Shown piece by piece: positions 9,004 through 16,368 of a DNA stretch of 33,601 nucleotides. This DNA is from an uncultured Muribaculaceae bacterium (GTDB lineage Bacteria; Bacteroidota; Bacteroidia; Bacteroidales; Muribaculaceae). The stretch is from positions 1-33,601 of the forward strand of contig CAJUKF010000031.1 of the NCBI GenBank assembly GCA_910587355.1, read 5' to 3'. Each line of letters starts with the position of its first letter. The stretch's first letter is position 1. The translations under genes and the position numbers were made by a program. The notes under the pieces were generated by a model, which ran no database searches, was not told where the DNA came from, and saw only the letters and a list, made by a program, of their open reading frames with translations.

Positions 9004-9294
9004 TCAGTGTATTACGACAGCATCTATCACATGCGTGCCTACGGCTTCATTGAGTTTCTCTACGAGGCGGTCGCGGGCATAGCTCAGCTCCTCTTTGAGA
9101 GGTGCGGAAACTATATAGACATGGAGTGTGCAGTCTTTTACATACAGGCGGTTGGTATATGAAGCTATCTGCTGTCCGACTACGCCGGGCCACATCGATT
9201 CAACGGTATGGCGCTCCAGCTGAGGCCGCATTCCGGTAGCCTCTATCATCTGGCGGAGAATCTGATTGATTAAAAGCGGCTGACGGCGTTTCAT
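9004..9294 (-). CDS. DUF721 / DciA-like helicase loader protein
   Basis: This 96-residue protein belongs to the DUF721 family. DciA members of that family interact with the replicative helicase DnaB and are thought to load it in bacteria that lack DnaC or DnaI. The visible family signature is an N-terminal helix (LINQILRQMIEATGM), a WPGVVGQQIASYT stretch, then a short beta element ending LHVYIVSAPLKEELS and a helix RDRLVEKLNEAVG. It is small, close to the bare KH-like domain. Its ATG overlaps the recF stop as ATGA, implying translational coupling. The link of recF to a DUF721 gene suggests a replication role. That it acts as the loader here is inference. Confidence 0.8.
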   Translation of the reverse strand: MKRRQPLLINQILRQMIEATGMRPQLERHTVESMWPGVVGQQIASYTNRLYVKDCTLHVYIVSAPLKEELSYARDRLVEKLNEAVGTHVIDAVVIH

Positions 9295-10400
9295 GCTTCT
9301 ATAGGAGTAAACACACCGCGCTCAACATGCCACAGACGATAGTTTTCGGCAGCCTCGGGTATGTCGGCCACAATCTCGTCGAGATGCTTGCGGTTGGTGT
9401 CGGTTATAAAAATCTGTCCGAAAGTGCCCGACGCGCCCACTATATCCATAATGCGGCGTACGCGTCCGGCATCGAGCTTGTCAAATATATCGTCGAGCAG
9501 CAGAAGAGGCCTCACACCGAGGGACTCGCGCAGAAGTTCGTACTGAGCGAAACGCAGAGCCGTGGTGAATGTCTTCGTCTGTCCCTGCGATGCAGTGCGG
9601 CGGAGAGGCATACTGTCGCTCGTGAATACAATATCGTCGCGGTGCGGCCCCGATGATGTATGCTTGAGGGCAAAATCGCGCCGGCGGTTGTCGCGCAGAT
9701 GTGCGGCAAGACCTTCGGGATAGTCGGTGTGCGAGTACTCGAGGTCGGCTACTTCGGCGCTGTCACTTATCCTGCTGTAATATGGCTTGAAGATATCACG
9801 CAGCTGATTAATCACGGCTTCGCGGCGAAGCGCTATATAGACTCCGGCCATCTCAAGTTGCAGTTCGAGAGCTTCATAAAGGCCTTCGTCAGTACTTTCG
9901 TCACGCAACAGACGGTTACGCTGCTCAAGTGCCGAATTATACCGGATGAGCGAGTCGAGATACCGGCTGTCGCTCTGCGATATTATACGGTCGATAAACC
10001 GACGGCGTTCAGATGAGTCTCCGGTAGTAAGCTCAATGTCGGCAGGCGAGAGGAGAACAAGGGGAAACGCGCCCATATGCTCGGTAAGGCGCTGATAGGC
10101 CTTTCCGCCGCGCTTGAATACCTTACGCACACCCGGGCGGAGACCTGCGGTGATTTCCTCGTCGAGACCGCGGCGAAAGTAATTTCCACGCAAAGAGGCA
10201 TACTCCTCACCACGGCGAACCATAAGGCCGTCGTTGGCTCCGGTAAAACTTTTGCAATAACTCAGAAAATAGAGAGCATCGAGCATATTGCTCTTGCCCA
10301 TGCCGTTATCGCCCAGAAGACAGTTGATTTTGGGCGAAAAGTCGAGCTTGGCCTGCTCTATATTCTTGAAATTGCTCAGATACAGTGATTTTACTATCAT
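9291..10400 (-). CDS. recF: DNA replication and repair protein RecF
   Basis: RecF is an SMC-like ATPase that, with RecO and RecR, loads RecA at gapped DNA. The 369-residue protein has Walker A GDNGMGKS at 30-37, an ABC-type signature SQGQTK at 271-276 and Walker B LLLLDDIFDKLD at 299-310. Length is normal. Both ends overlap neighbours by four bases (ATGA): the upstream esterase gene and the downstream DUF721 gene. In many bacteria recF sits with dnaA, dnaN and gyrB, but here it is in an operon with an esterase and fermentation genes. Confidence 0.96.
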   Translation of the reverse strand: MIVKSLYLSNFKNIEQAKLDFSPKINCLLGDNGMGKSNMLDALYFLSYCKSFTGANDGLMVRRGEEYASLRGNYFRRGLDEEITAGLRPGVRKVFKRGGKAYQRLTEHMGAFPLVLLSPADIELTTGDSSERRRFIDRIISQSDSRYLDSLIRYNSALEQRNRLLRDESTDEGLYEALELQLEMAGVYIALRREAVINQLRDIFKPYYSRISDSAEVADLEYSHTDYPEGLAAHLRDNRRRDFALKHTSSGPHRDDIVFTSDSMPLRRTASQGQTKTFTTALRFAQYELLRESLGVRPLLLLDDIFDKLDAGRVRRIMDIVGASGTFGQIFITDTNRKHLDEIVADIPEAAENYRLWHVERGVFTPIEA

Positions 10401-11227
10401 TTACCGGCAGCTTTGGCATCGGCTCTGTGAAAAGCCTCATTAAAGAAAAGGAGATGATAGAGGGCCGAGTTGCGCCAGTACTCCCATGAATGGTTTCCTG
10501 GGCGCGACGAATAGTCATGCGGAACCTTAGCCTCAAGCAGACGTTTGTGAAGATCTTCGTTCACGCCGGCAAAGAAATCGTCGGCTCCGCAGTCAAAGAT
10601 TATGTTGAGATTTGCGGCTTTGAGCGCGTCGATATTGTTAATCACAGTATGGCTCTCCCACACCTCCCGATTGGAGTCGTAAGCACCGAGCCACGCGTCC
10701 ATTTTCCAGCTTTTCGGAAAAGGCACTATGTTAACGCCTCCGCTCATGCTTCCGGCATTGCCCCAGATATCGGGGTGCCGCAAGGCCAGCCACAACGAGC
10801 CGTGACCGCCCATGCTGAGACCTGTAATGGCACGATGTCCGCGGTCGGGAATAGTGGGGAAATGGCTGTCGATATAGGGCACCACATCACGGGTAATTGC
10901 ACTTTCCATTTGCATCGAAGCATCTACAGGCGAATCCCAGTACCAGCTGTCGCGTCCGTCGGGAAAGACAAGCACCATGCCATAGCTGTCGGCAAGTTCG
11001 GCAAGCCGTGGCTCTTTCGAGCTCCAGTTGGTATAATCGCCCGAGAAGCCGTGGAGCATATATACAGTGGGGAAACGACCACCCTTGAATGCGGAATCGG
11101 GAGTATAGACGATAAGTTTCATAGGCGTTGCAAGATATTTAGTCGCCACAGTAATTGTGTCAACCTTCACAGCTGAAGCGCCGAATACCGTCAGGAAAAA
11201 TATTATATAGAAAAGAAAACTTTTCAT
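10397..11227 (-). CDS. secreted alpha/beta-hydrolase esterase
   Basis: This 276-residue protein has a hydrophobic signal sequence (cleavage near ASA, residue 19) and an esterase D / CE1-like alpha/beta-hydrolase fold. The nucleophile elbow is GLSMGGHG with Ser138. An oxyanion region MLHGFSGDYTNW is at 57-68, an acidic residue lies in DCGADD (212-217), and His246 in PGNHSWEYW completes a likely triad. Relatives include acetylxylan, feruloyl and S-formylglutathione esterases; the secretion signal favours a carbohydrate-ester substrate. It is the first gene of the operon running to buk and overlaps recF by ATGA. Its promoter may therefore drive recF, an unusual tie between a secreted esterase and recombination genes. 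Confidence 0.85.
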   Translation of the reverse strand: MKSFLFYIIFFLTVFGASAVKVDTITVATKYLATPMKLIVYTPDSAFKGGRFPTVYMLHGFSGDYTNWSSKEPRLAELADSYGMVLVFPDGRDSWYWDSPVDASMQMESAITRDVVPYIDSHFPTIPDRGHRAITGLSMGGHGSLWLALRHPDIWGNAGSMSGGVNIVPFPKSWKMDAWLGAYDSNREVWESHTVINNIDALKAANLNIIFDCGADDFFAGVNEDLHKRLLEAKVPHDYSSRPGNHSWEYWRNSALYHLLFFNEAFHRADAKAAGK

Positions 11228-11258
11228 GACTGTTGTTTTTAGTTGTTTTTGCTCAATG

Positions 11259-11266
11259 CAAATTTA
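11259..11266 (-). promoter_or_regulatory. candidate -7 box for the esterase-recF-buk operon
   Basis: TAAATTTG on the minus strand (11266-11259) lies 31 nt before the esterase ATG. I do not see a convincing -33 element at the expected distance. Confidence 0.35.
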
Positions 11267-11317
11267 CGAATTATTTCCGAATAAAACCGCCGCTATCCGT
11301 ATTTCGCCGCTTTTGCT

Positions 11318-11325
11318 TATTTTTG
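11318..11325 (+). promoter_or_regulatory. candidate -7 box for tcdA
   Basis: TATTTTTG fits TAnnTTTG and lies 19 nt before the tcdA ATG. No clear -33 partner is visible. It is back to back with the esterase promoter in a 117-bp divergent gap. Confidence 0.4.
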
Positions 11326-11344
11326 CATACACAAAAGACAATTT

Positions 11345-12073
11345 ATGCACGACGATTCAGAATTCTTCGGGCGCACGGCCCTTGTAGCAGGCGATGAAAT
11401 GATGACGGCACTGGCCGACACGCGTGTGCTTGTATTCGGCGTAGGCGGCGTAGGCTCATGGTGCGTCGAAGCTCTCGCCCGTTCGGCCACCGGCCATATA
11501 ACAATAGTGGATTCGGATACTGTGGCACCATCGAACATCAACCGCCAGATGCCCGCTTTAGCCTCGACCGTAGGACAGCCCAAAGTGGAGGTGATTGCCC
11601 GACGGATTGCAGACATCAATCCTGACGCCACCGTCACGGCCTTGCAAAAACGCTATACTCCCGAGACAGCCAATGAATTCCACATTGAAAGCTATGACTA
11701 TGTGATTGATGCCATAGACTCTCTGTCCGATAAAGCCGACCTCATACTCCGATGCACTGAGCCTGAAACAGCACCATGCAGAGGCTTTTTCTCATCAATG
11801 GGAGCAGCCCGTAAACTCGACCCGTCGAAAATCACAGTCGCTGAATTCTGGAAAGCCGAAGGCTGTCCCCTCGCCCGTGCCTTGCGCACAAGATTCCGCC
11901 GCAGCGGCATATTCCCAAAACGTAAATTCAAATGTGTCTTCAGCCCGGAGACAATCGGCCACAGAGCCGCAGGCCCGGCAGGTGTAAATGGCACTTTTGC
12001 CCACTCTACAGCGATATTCGGTCTCACCCTCGCATCGCTCGTCATAAAAGACATATACCGTAGATTTGACTGA
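11345..12073 (+). CDS. tcdA: tRNA threonylcarbamoyladenosine dehydratase TcdA
   Basis: TcdA, an E1/ThiF-like enzyme, uses ATP to cyclise the t6A modification at position 37 of ANN-decoding tRNAs. The 242-residue product shows the nucleotide loop GVGGVGS (32-38), VDSDTVAPSNINRQ (55-68) with the Arg and Asn that bind ATP, and SYDYVIDAIDSLSDK, as expected for this group rather than for MoeB or ThiF. No CxxC zinc pairs are obvious, as in TcdA. It is a single gene divergent from the esterase operon. No strong terminator follows it; only an AT-rich hairpin is present. Confidence 0.92.
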   Translation: MHDDSEFFGRTALVAGDEMMTALADTRVLVFGVGGVGSWCVEALARSATGHITIVDSDTVAPSNINRQMPALASTVGQPKVEVIARRIADINPDATVTALQKRYTPETANEFHIESYDYVIDAIDSLSDKADLILRCTEPETAPCRGFFSSMGAARKLDPSKITVAEFWKAEGCPLARALRTRFRRSGIFPKRKFKCVFSPETIGHRAAGPAGVNGTFAHSTAIFGLTLASLVIKDIYRRFD

Positions 12074-12100
12074 AAAAGCTCGTTTTTCTCTATAAAAATA

Positions 12101-12130
12101 TTGTAAATCCATGCTTTTTTATTAATTTAG
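12101..12130 (+). promoter_or_regulatory. candidate promoter of the POT transporter gene
   Basis: TTG (12101-12103), 19 nt, then TAATTTAG (12123-12130), one base off TAnnTTTG. The predicted leader is about 45 nt. Confidence 0.4.
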
Positions 12131-12180
12131 CCCTCATTAAGCAACCAATCCATTGAAAAAACTGAAAACCTAATTATCAT

Positions 12181-13758
12181 ATGTTTAAAAATCAACCCAA
12201 AGGACTTATTCCTGCCGCGTTGAGCAACATGGGCGAACGCTTCGGATATTATATCATGAACGCAGTGCTGGTGCTCTTTCTTTGCTCTAAATTCGGCTTG
12301 AGCGGCGACGAGAGCTCTCTCATTTATTCTTTCTTCTATGCCGGCATCTATATTCTCAGCCTCGTAGGCGGTTTCATAGCCGACAAAACACAGAACTACA
12401 AAGGCACAATCATAAGCGGTCTCATCATAATGACTGCGGGTTACGTAATTCTGTCTATTCCTATTCTTGCCACCGAAGGCAATCACACCTGGCTTCTTGC
12501 GCTCACCTGCGTATCACTTTTCCTCATTGCATTCGGCAACGGTCTGTTCAAAGGCAATCTGCAGGCCATCGTCGGTCAGCTCTACGACAATCCCCGCTAC
12601 AGCGCACAGCGTGACTCGGGATTTCAGATTTTCTACGTATTCATCAACATCGGCGGTCTGATAGCTCCTTTCGTAGCTCCTATGCTCCGCAGCTGGTGGC
12701 TCGGTGTAAATGACATGGTCTACAACGCCGATTTCCCCGAACTCTGCCACCAGTTCCTAAGTGTCACCAACTCGATGAACACTGAAAACATCGACAACCT
12801 CTACGCTGTGGCTACTTCGGCCGGCTATGCCGCAGGCGCCGACCTGCAGGCTTTCTGCACAAAATATCTCGAAGTATTCAACACCGGCATCCACTACTCA
12901 TTCATCGCATCGGTGGCTGCCATGCTGATATCGCTTGTCATTTTCCTTGTCACAAAGCGCTCTCTCCCCTCGCCTGCTTCTAAGGCAAAAGCACAGACGG
13001 TGACCTATACACAGGCCGAAAAGCTTGCCATGGCCAAGGAAATTAAACAGCGTATGGCCGCTCTCTTCGCCGTGCTCGGCATCGTGGTATTCTTCTGGTT
13101 CTCTTTCCACCAGAACGGAACTTCCCTCTCGCTTTTCGCCCGCGACTTTGTGAATACCGATACTATTGCCCCTGAAATCTGGCAGGCCGTGAATCCCTTC
13201 TTCGTGATTGTGCTCACGCCGCTTGTGATGCTGCTTTTCTCATCGCTCTCACGCCGTGGCCGGGAAATATCCACACCCCGAAAAATAGCTATCGGCATGG
13301 GCCTCGCCGCCCTCGCCTATCTATTCCTTACCCTCTACTCCACCATTCAGGGTTATCCCTCCGGCGACGAATTCCGTGCAATGGCAGCTACGGCCAAAGA
13401 AGGCCTTAAGGCCGGTCCTTGGGTACTGATAGTGCTTTACTTCTTCCTTACCGTCGCCGAGCTTTTCATCTCACCGCTGGGACTTTCGTTTGTATCCAAG
13501 GTAGCGCCCAAACACATGCAGGGCATCTGCCAGGGCCTCTGGCTCGGCGCCACCGCTGTGGGCAACCTCATGCTGTGGGTAGGCCCGCTGATGTACAACA
13601 AATGGTCAATCAACTATGCATGGGGCGTATTCTGCATCGTATGTGTTATTTCCATGTCAGTAATGTTCGGCATGGTCAAATGGCTCGAGCGTGTGACCGC
13701 CGACGAACCTGCACCCGCTCCCGAACCAATCGAGACAAAAGAAGACAATGTGATTTAA
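12181..13758 (+). CDS. POT-family peptide transporter
   Basis: This 525-residue inner-membrane protein belongs to the proton-dependent oligopeptide transporter (PTR2) branch of the MFS. It should import di- or tripeptides with protons. Many hydrophobic helices are visible. KGNLQAIVGQLY (124-135) and RDSGFQIFY (144-152) followed by INIG are the family signature. The first-helix ExxER motif reads N16-M-G-E19-R20: the first glutamate is replaced by asparagine while the second glutamate and the arginine are kept. In studied POTs this motif takes part in proton coupling, so coupling or substrate may differ. A soluble insertion follows RSWW (residues about 172-225), and the C-terminal tail is rich in Pro and Glu. 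It is monocistronic with its own terminator. Confidence 0.9.
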   Translation: MFKNQPKGLIPAALSNMGERFGYYIMNAVLVLFLCSKFGLSGDESSLIYSFFYAGIYILSLVGGFIADKTQNYKGTIISGLIIMTAGYVILSIPILATEGNHTWLLALTCVSLFLIAFGNGLFKGNLQAIVGQLYDNPRYSAQRDSGFQIFYVFINIGGLIAPFVAPMLRSWWLGVNDMVYNADFPELCHQFLSVTNSMNTENIDNLYAVATSAGYAAGADLQAFCTKYLEVFNTGIHYSFIASVAAMLISLVIFLVTKRSLPSPASKAKAQTVTYTQAEKLAMAKEIKQRMAALFAVLGIVVFFWFSFHQNGTSLSLFARDFVNTDTIAPEIWQAVNPFFVIVLTPLVMLLFSSLSRRGREISTPRKIAIGMGLAALAYLFLTLYSTIQGYPSGDEFRAMAATAKEGLKAGPWVLIVLYFFLTVAELFISPLGLSFVSKVAPKHMQGICQGLWLGATAVGNLMLWVGPLMYNKWSINYAWGVFCIVCVISMSVMFGMVKWLERVTADEPAPAPEPIETKEDNVI

Positions 13759-13781
13759 AGGTATCAACGCCTACAAATATC

Positions 13782-13825
13782 AAGCCCCTGCAACTGTTAG
13801 CAAGTCTGCAGGGGCTTCAATTTTT
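13782..13825 (+). terminator. terminator of the POT gene overlapping the next stop codon
   Basis: A perfect 11-bp stem (13782-13792 with 13807-13817, arms AAGCCCCTGCA and its complement) has a 14-nt loop. TTTTT follows a few bases later on the plus strand. Its last base is also the last base of the stop codon of the converging gene at 13817. Confidence 0.8.
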
Positions 13826-14740
13826 AGCAATTGTCTCGGCAAGCGAATTCATTGTAAGGCACGATTGTCGCGAAATTTCTCCCGGGAGGTTGGCTGAAAT
13901 AATAAGTAGCCTTCCGGCCTCGCAGAGCTCGAAATCATGCCCCGAAGGCTTATATCGTTCCTCCATAGGCTCATTGACAATCAGAATAAATCTGCCTCCG
14001 GCAACTTCGGCATCACTCCGCACTTCCTTCTCGGCTTTCGATATGAAAGGCGACACAAGCACTCCTCCATTAGCAGCCGTATATGTCCATAGCTGTCTTT
14101 TCCGCTCCCTCTCATCAGCCGTATCAGCTCTGTGAATCACCACTTGCTCTTTAAAAGGACAATCGAGCAACTGAAAATTTCCATAAGCCTGATAACTATT
14201 TCCTCCTATTTTGAGAGCATTTATCCTCCTGAAGTATTCCGGGTGAGACTTCCGCATCGCCAGGCTGTGGGGGTTATCACGTAGATATCTATAGAGTATT
14301 TCTAACTGATGCCTGCTCTTTACTATTCTGTCATTGAAGCCCTCTTCAAAAACAATTATATCACGCCTGTCTAATATTTTCCTTATTTCCGAAGTGGAGG
14401 AGGATTTTATAGCTTGTATTATATCACCAAAATGCTTCTCAATAGGTTCAGTTACAAATATAAGAATATGCGCATGGTCCGGCATGATAACATACGACAA
14501 TATTTTCAACTGAGGATGATATGCCGGAGTGATTTCTATCTGTTTCTTTATAATTTCTCCACAGGACGATAATTGTATATATGCATCGTTTGGATTAGTA
14601 TAGATAAGAGTGCCAAAGGGAGGACAAGAGCCGTTCTTAGAAATAGTTACCATATACACAGCCTTGCCGTAATAATTATGCCATACAGCGCGGCGAAGCT
14701 GATTGTGTATGGTATGTTTTAGGTAAGAAGGGGATGGCAT
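13817..14740 (-). CDS. Y1/RAYT-like HUH protein with an extra C-terminal domain
   Basis: The N-terminal part (about residues 15-175) resembles the IS200-type Y1 or REP-associated tyrosine transposase family, which nicks and rejoins single-stranded DNA at palindromes. Visible signs are VIMPDHAHILI with the metal-binding HUH pair His89 and His91, FEEGFNDRIV near 131-140, and YLRDNP with candidate catalytic Tyr152. The family usually ends at about 150-220 residues; this protein has 307. From about residue 222 a second, Rossmann-like unit is visible: GGVLVSPFIS (225-234), EKEVRSDAEVAGG, a FILIV strand, KPSGHDFELC and GRLLIISAN. It recalls SLOG/DprA-type nucleotide-binding folds, but that is my inference. 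No terminal repeats of an intact insertion sequence are seen. A 26-bp palindrome begins 27 bp upstream of its start codon. A domesticated role is more likely than active transposition. Confidence 0.75.
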   Translation of the reverse strand: MPSPSYLKHTIHNQLRRAVWHNYYGKAVYMVTISKNGSCPPFGTLIYTNPNDAYIQLSSCGEIIKKQIEITPAYHPQLKILSYVIMPDHAHILIFVTEPIEKHFGDIIQAIKSSSTSEIRKILDRRDIIVFEEGFNDRIVKSRHQLEILYRYLRDNPHSLAMRKSHPEYFRRINALKIGGNSYQAYGNFQLLDCPFKEQVVIHRADTADERERKRQLWTYTAANGGVLVSPFISKAEKEVRSDAEVAGGRFILIVNEPMEERYKPSGHDFELCEAGRLLIISANLPGEISRQSCLTMNSLAETIAKN

Positions 14741-14766
14741 AATGGGAATTTACTGAAAGTATGCAG

Positions 14767-14792
14767 GTTATAAGGCGAGCTCGCCTTATAAC
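14767..14792. repeat. perfect 26-bp palindrome, REP-like
   Basis: The half-site GTTATAAGGCGAG (14767-14779) is followed directly by its exact complement (14780-14792) with no spacer. It lies between the yifB stop and the HUH gene start. There is no T tract, so it is not a canonical terminator. REP-associated transposases act on neighbouring palindromes, so a functional link is plausible. Confidence 0.8.
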
Positions 14793-14805
14793 TATAATAA
14801 CTATA
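14788..14805. repeat. 9-bp tandem repeat
   Basis: ATAACTATA occurs twice head to tail (14788-14796, 14797-14805), overlapping the right end of the palindrome and ending 4 nt before the yifB stop codon. Confidence 0.7.
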
Positions 14806-14808
14806 AGA

Positions 14809-16353
14809 TTAAAATGTGCTTCCCCATCCTCCGCGGTCGAGGCTGCGGTAATTGACGGCTTCGCTGATATGCTGCGGGCCTATGTTTTCGGCACCGTCAA
14901 GGTCGGCTATTGTACGGGCAACCTTGAGTATCCGGTCGTAGGCACGGGCCGACATATCGTTTTTCTCCATGGCCCGCTTGAGAATAGCCATAGCCTCGGG
15001 TGTGAGCGCACAATAGCGAGTCTGCAGTTTAGGTGTGATTTGCGCGTTGCAGTGAATGCCGGGTTCACCGGCATAGCGGCGAGCCTGTATCTCACGGGCA
15101 CGCACTACCCTCTCCCTTATGTCCGCCGATGGCTCACCAGGTCTGCTCTCGGCCAGTTTATCGAATGGCACGGGCATGATTTCAACATGTATATCAATGC
15201 GGTCAAGCAAGGGGCCCGATATGCGGCTCATATATCTGGATACCGCCCCGGGAGCACATGTGCATTTTTTAGTCGGATGCGTATAATATCCGCACGGACA
15301 CGGGTTCATGGATGCCACAAGCATAAAGCCGGCCGGATAATCAACCTGATAACGCGCACGTGAAACGCTTATGAATCTGTCTTCGAGCGGCTGTCGCAAT
15401 ACTTCGAGCACACTGCGTGGAAACTCGGGAAATTCATCGAGAAAGAGAATGCCGTTATGCGCAAGTGAAATCTCTCCAGGAAGGGGATGCGACCCGCCTC
15501 CCACCATAGCCACGGGTGAAATGGTGTGATGAGGAGCACGGAAAGGACGCACTGTCATAAGCCTTGAACCACGGGGCAGTTTACCGGCCACAGAGTGTAT
15601 TTTAGTTGTTTCAAGTGCCTCTCCAAGGGTGAGCGGCGGCATGATTGACGGAAGCCTTTTGGCCATCATCGATTTACCGGAACCGGGAGCGCCGATAAGA
15701 AGTATGTTGTGACCGCCTGCGACAGCCACTTCAAAAGCGCGCTTCACATTTTCCTGTCCTTTGACCTCACTGAAATCAAAATCAAAATGACCTGAAGCAG
15801 CCGCAAACTCTGCTCGGGTATCCACCACAGTGGGCTGCAATGCGGAGGGATTCTGAAGAAAATCCGATACCTGGCGAAGATTGTATACCCCATACACTTC
15901 CAGACGATTGACTACAGCAGCTTCCGTAGCATTGGCCGATGGCACAATTATGCCTTTGAAGCCTCTGGCACGAGCCTCTATAGCCATGGGTAGAACACCT
16001 TTTACAGGCATCACGGAGCCATCGAGCGACAGTTCGCCCATTATCATGTATTTGTCAAGCTCCGGAGCAGTTATGAGGCCCGAACCCACAAGCAGACTTA
16101 CAGCAATAGGCAAATCGTAAGCCGACCCTTCCTTACGCACATCAGCGGGTGCAAGATTGATTACCGTAGAGAGACGGGGCAACTTAAATCCCGACTGTGT
16201 AATGGCTGCCCTGACTCGCTCTTGACTTTCTTTTACGGATGTATCAGGCAACCCGACTATGCAGAACATTACACCGGGCTGAAGCACTGTCTCCACAGTC
16301 ACAGTAATGGCATTGATTCCCTGAAGAGCCGCTGCATAGGTTTTTACAAGCAT
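14809..16353 (-). CDS. YifB/ComM family Mg-chelatase-like AAA ATPase
   Basis: This 514-residue protein matches the YifB/ComM family. In Vibrio and Haemophilus ComM is a hexameric helicase that promotes branch migration during natural transformation. The N-terminal third is a Lon-protease-like S5 fold without an obvious protease dyad. The AAA core has Walker A GAPGSGKS (221-228), Walker B LFLDEFPEF (303-311), and a cysteine cluster NPCPCGYYTHPTKKCTC (350-366). The Mg-chelatase C-terminal domain follows. It is last in the set with the phospholipase and the lipoprotein (15-nt gap). With comF, recA and recF in the same window, a role in DNA uptake or recombination is reasonable, but competence is not shown in this organism. 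Confidence 0.93.
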   Translation of the reverse strand: MLVKTYAAALQGINAITVTVETVLQPGVMFCIVGLPDTSVKESQERVRAAITQSGFKLPRLSTVINLAPADVRKEGSAYDLPIAVSLLVGSGLITAPELDKYMIMGELSLDGSVMPVKGVLPMAIEARARGFKGIIVPSANATEAAVVNRLEVYGVYNLRQVSDFLQNPSALQPTVVDTRAEFAAASGHFDFDFSEVKGQENVKRAFEVAVAGGHNILLIGAPGSGKSMMAKRLPSIMPPLTLGEALETTKIHSVAGKLPRGSRLMTVRPFRAPHHTISPVAMVGGGSHPLPGEISLAHNGILFLDEFPEFPRSVLEVLRQPLEDRFISVSRARYQVDYPAGFMLVASMNPCPCGYYTHPTKKCTCAPGAVSRYMSRISGPLLDRIDIHVEIMPVPFDKLAESRPGEPSADIRERVVRAREIQARRYAGEPGIHCNAQITPKLQTRYCALTPEAMAILKRAMEKNDMSARAYDRILKVARTIADLDGAENIGPQHISEAVNYRSLDRGGWGSTF

Positions 16354-16368
16354 ATTTTATAGTTGTTC

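Noticed and set aside
12072..12088. GAAAAA/TTTTTC hairpin after tcdA as its terminator
   Set aside because: The stem is pure A/T apart from its G-C base and has no separate T tract, so it would be too weak to call.
13782..14805. An intact IS200/IS605 element bounded by the hairpins at 13782 and 14767
   Set aside because: The two hairpins are unrelated in sequence, the left one works as the POT terminator, and no target-site or cleavage tetranucleotide is evident.
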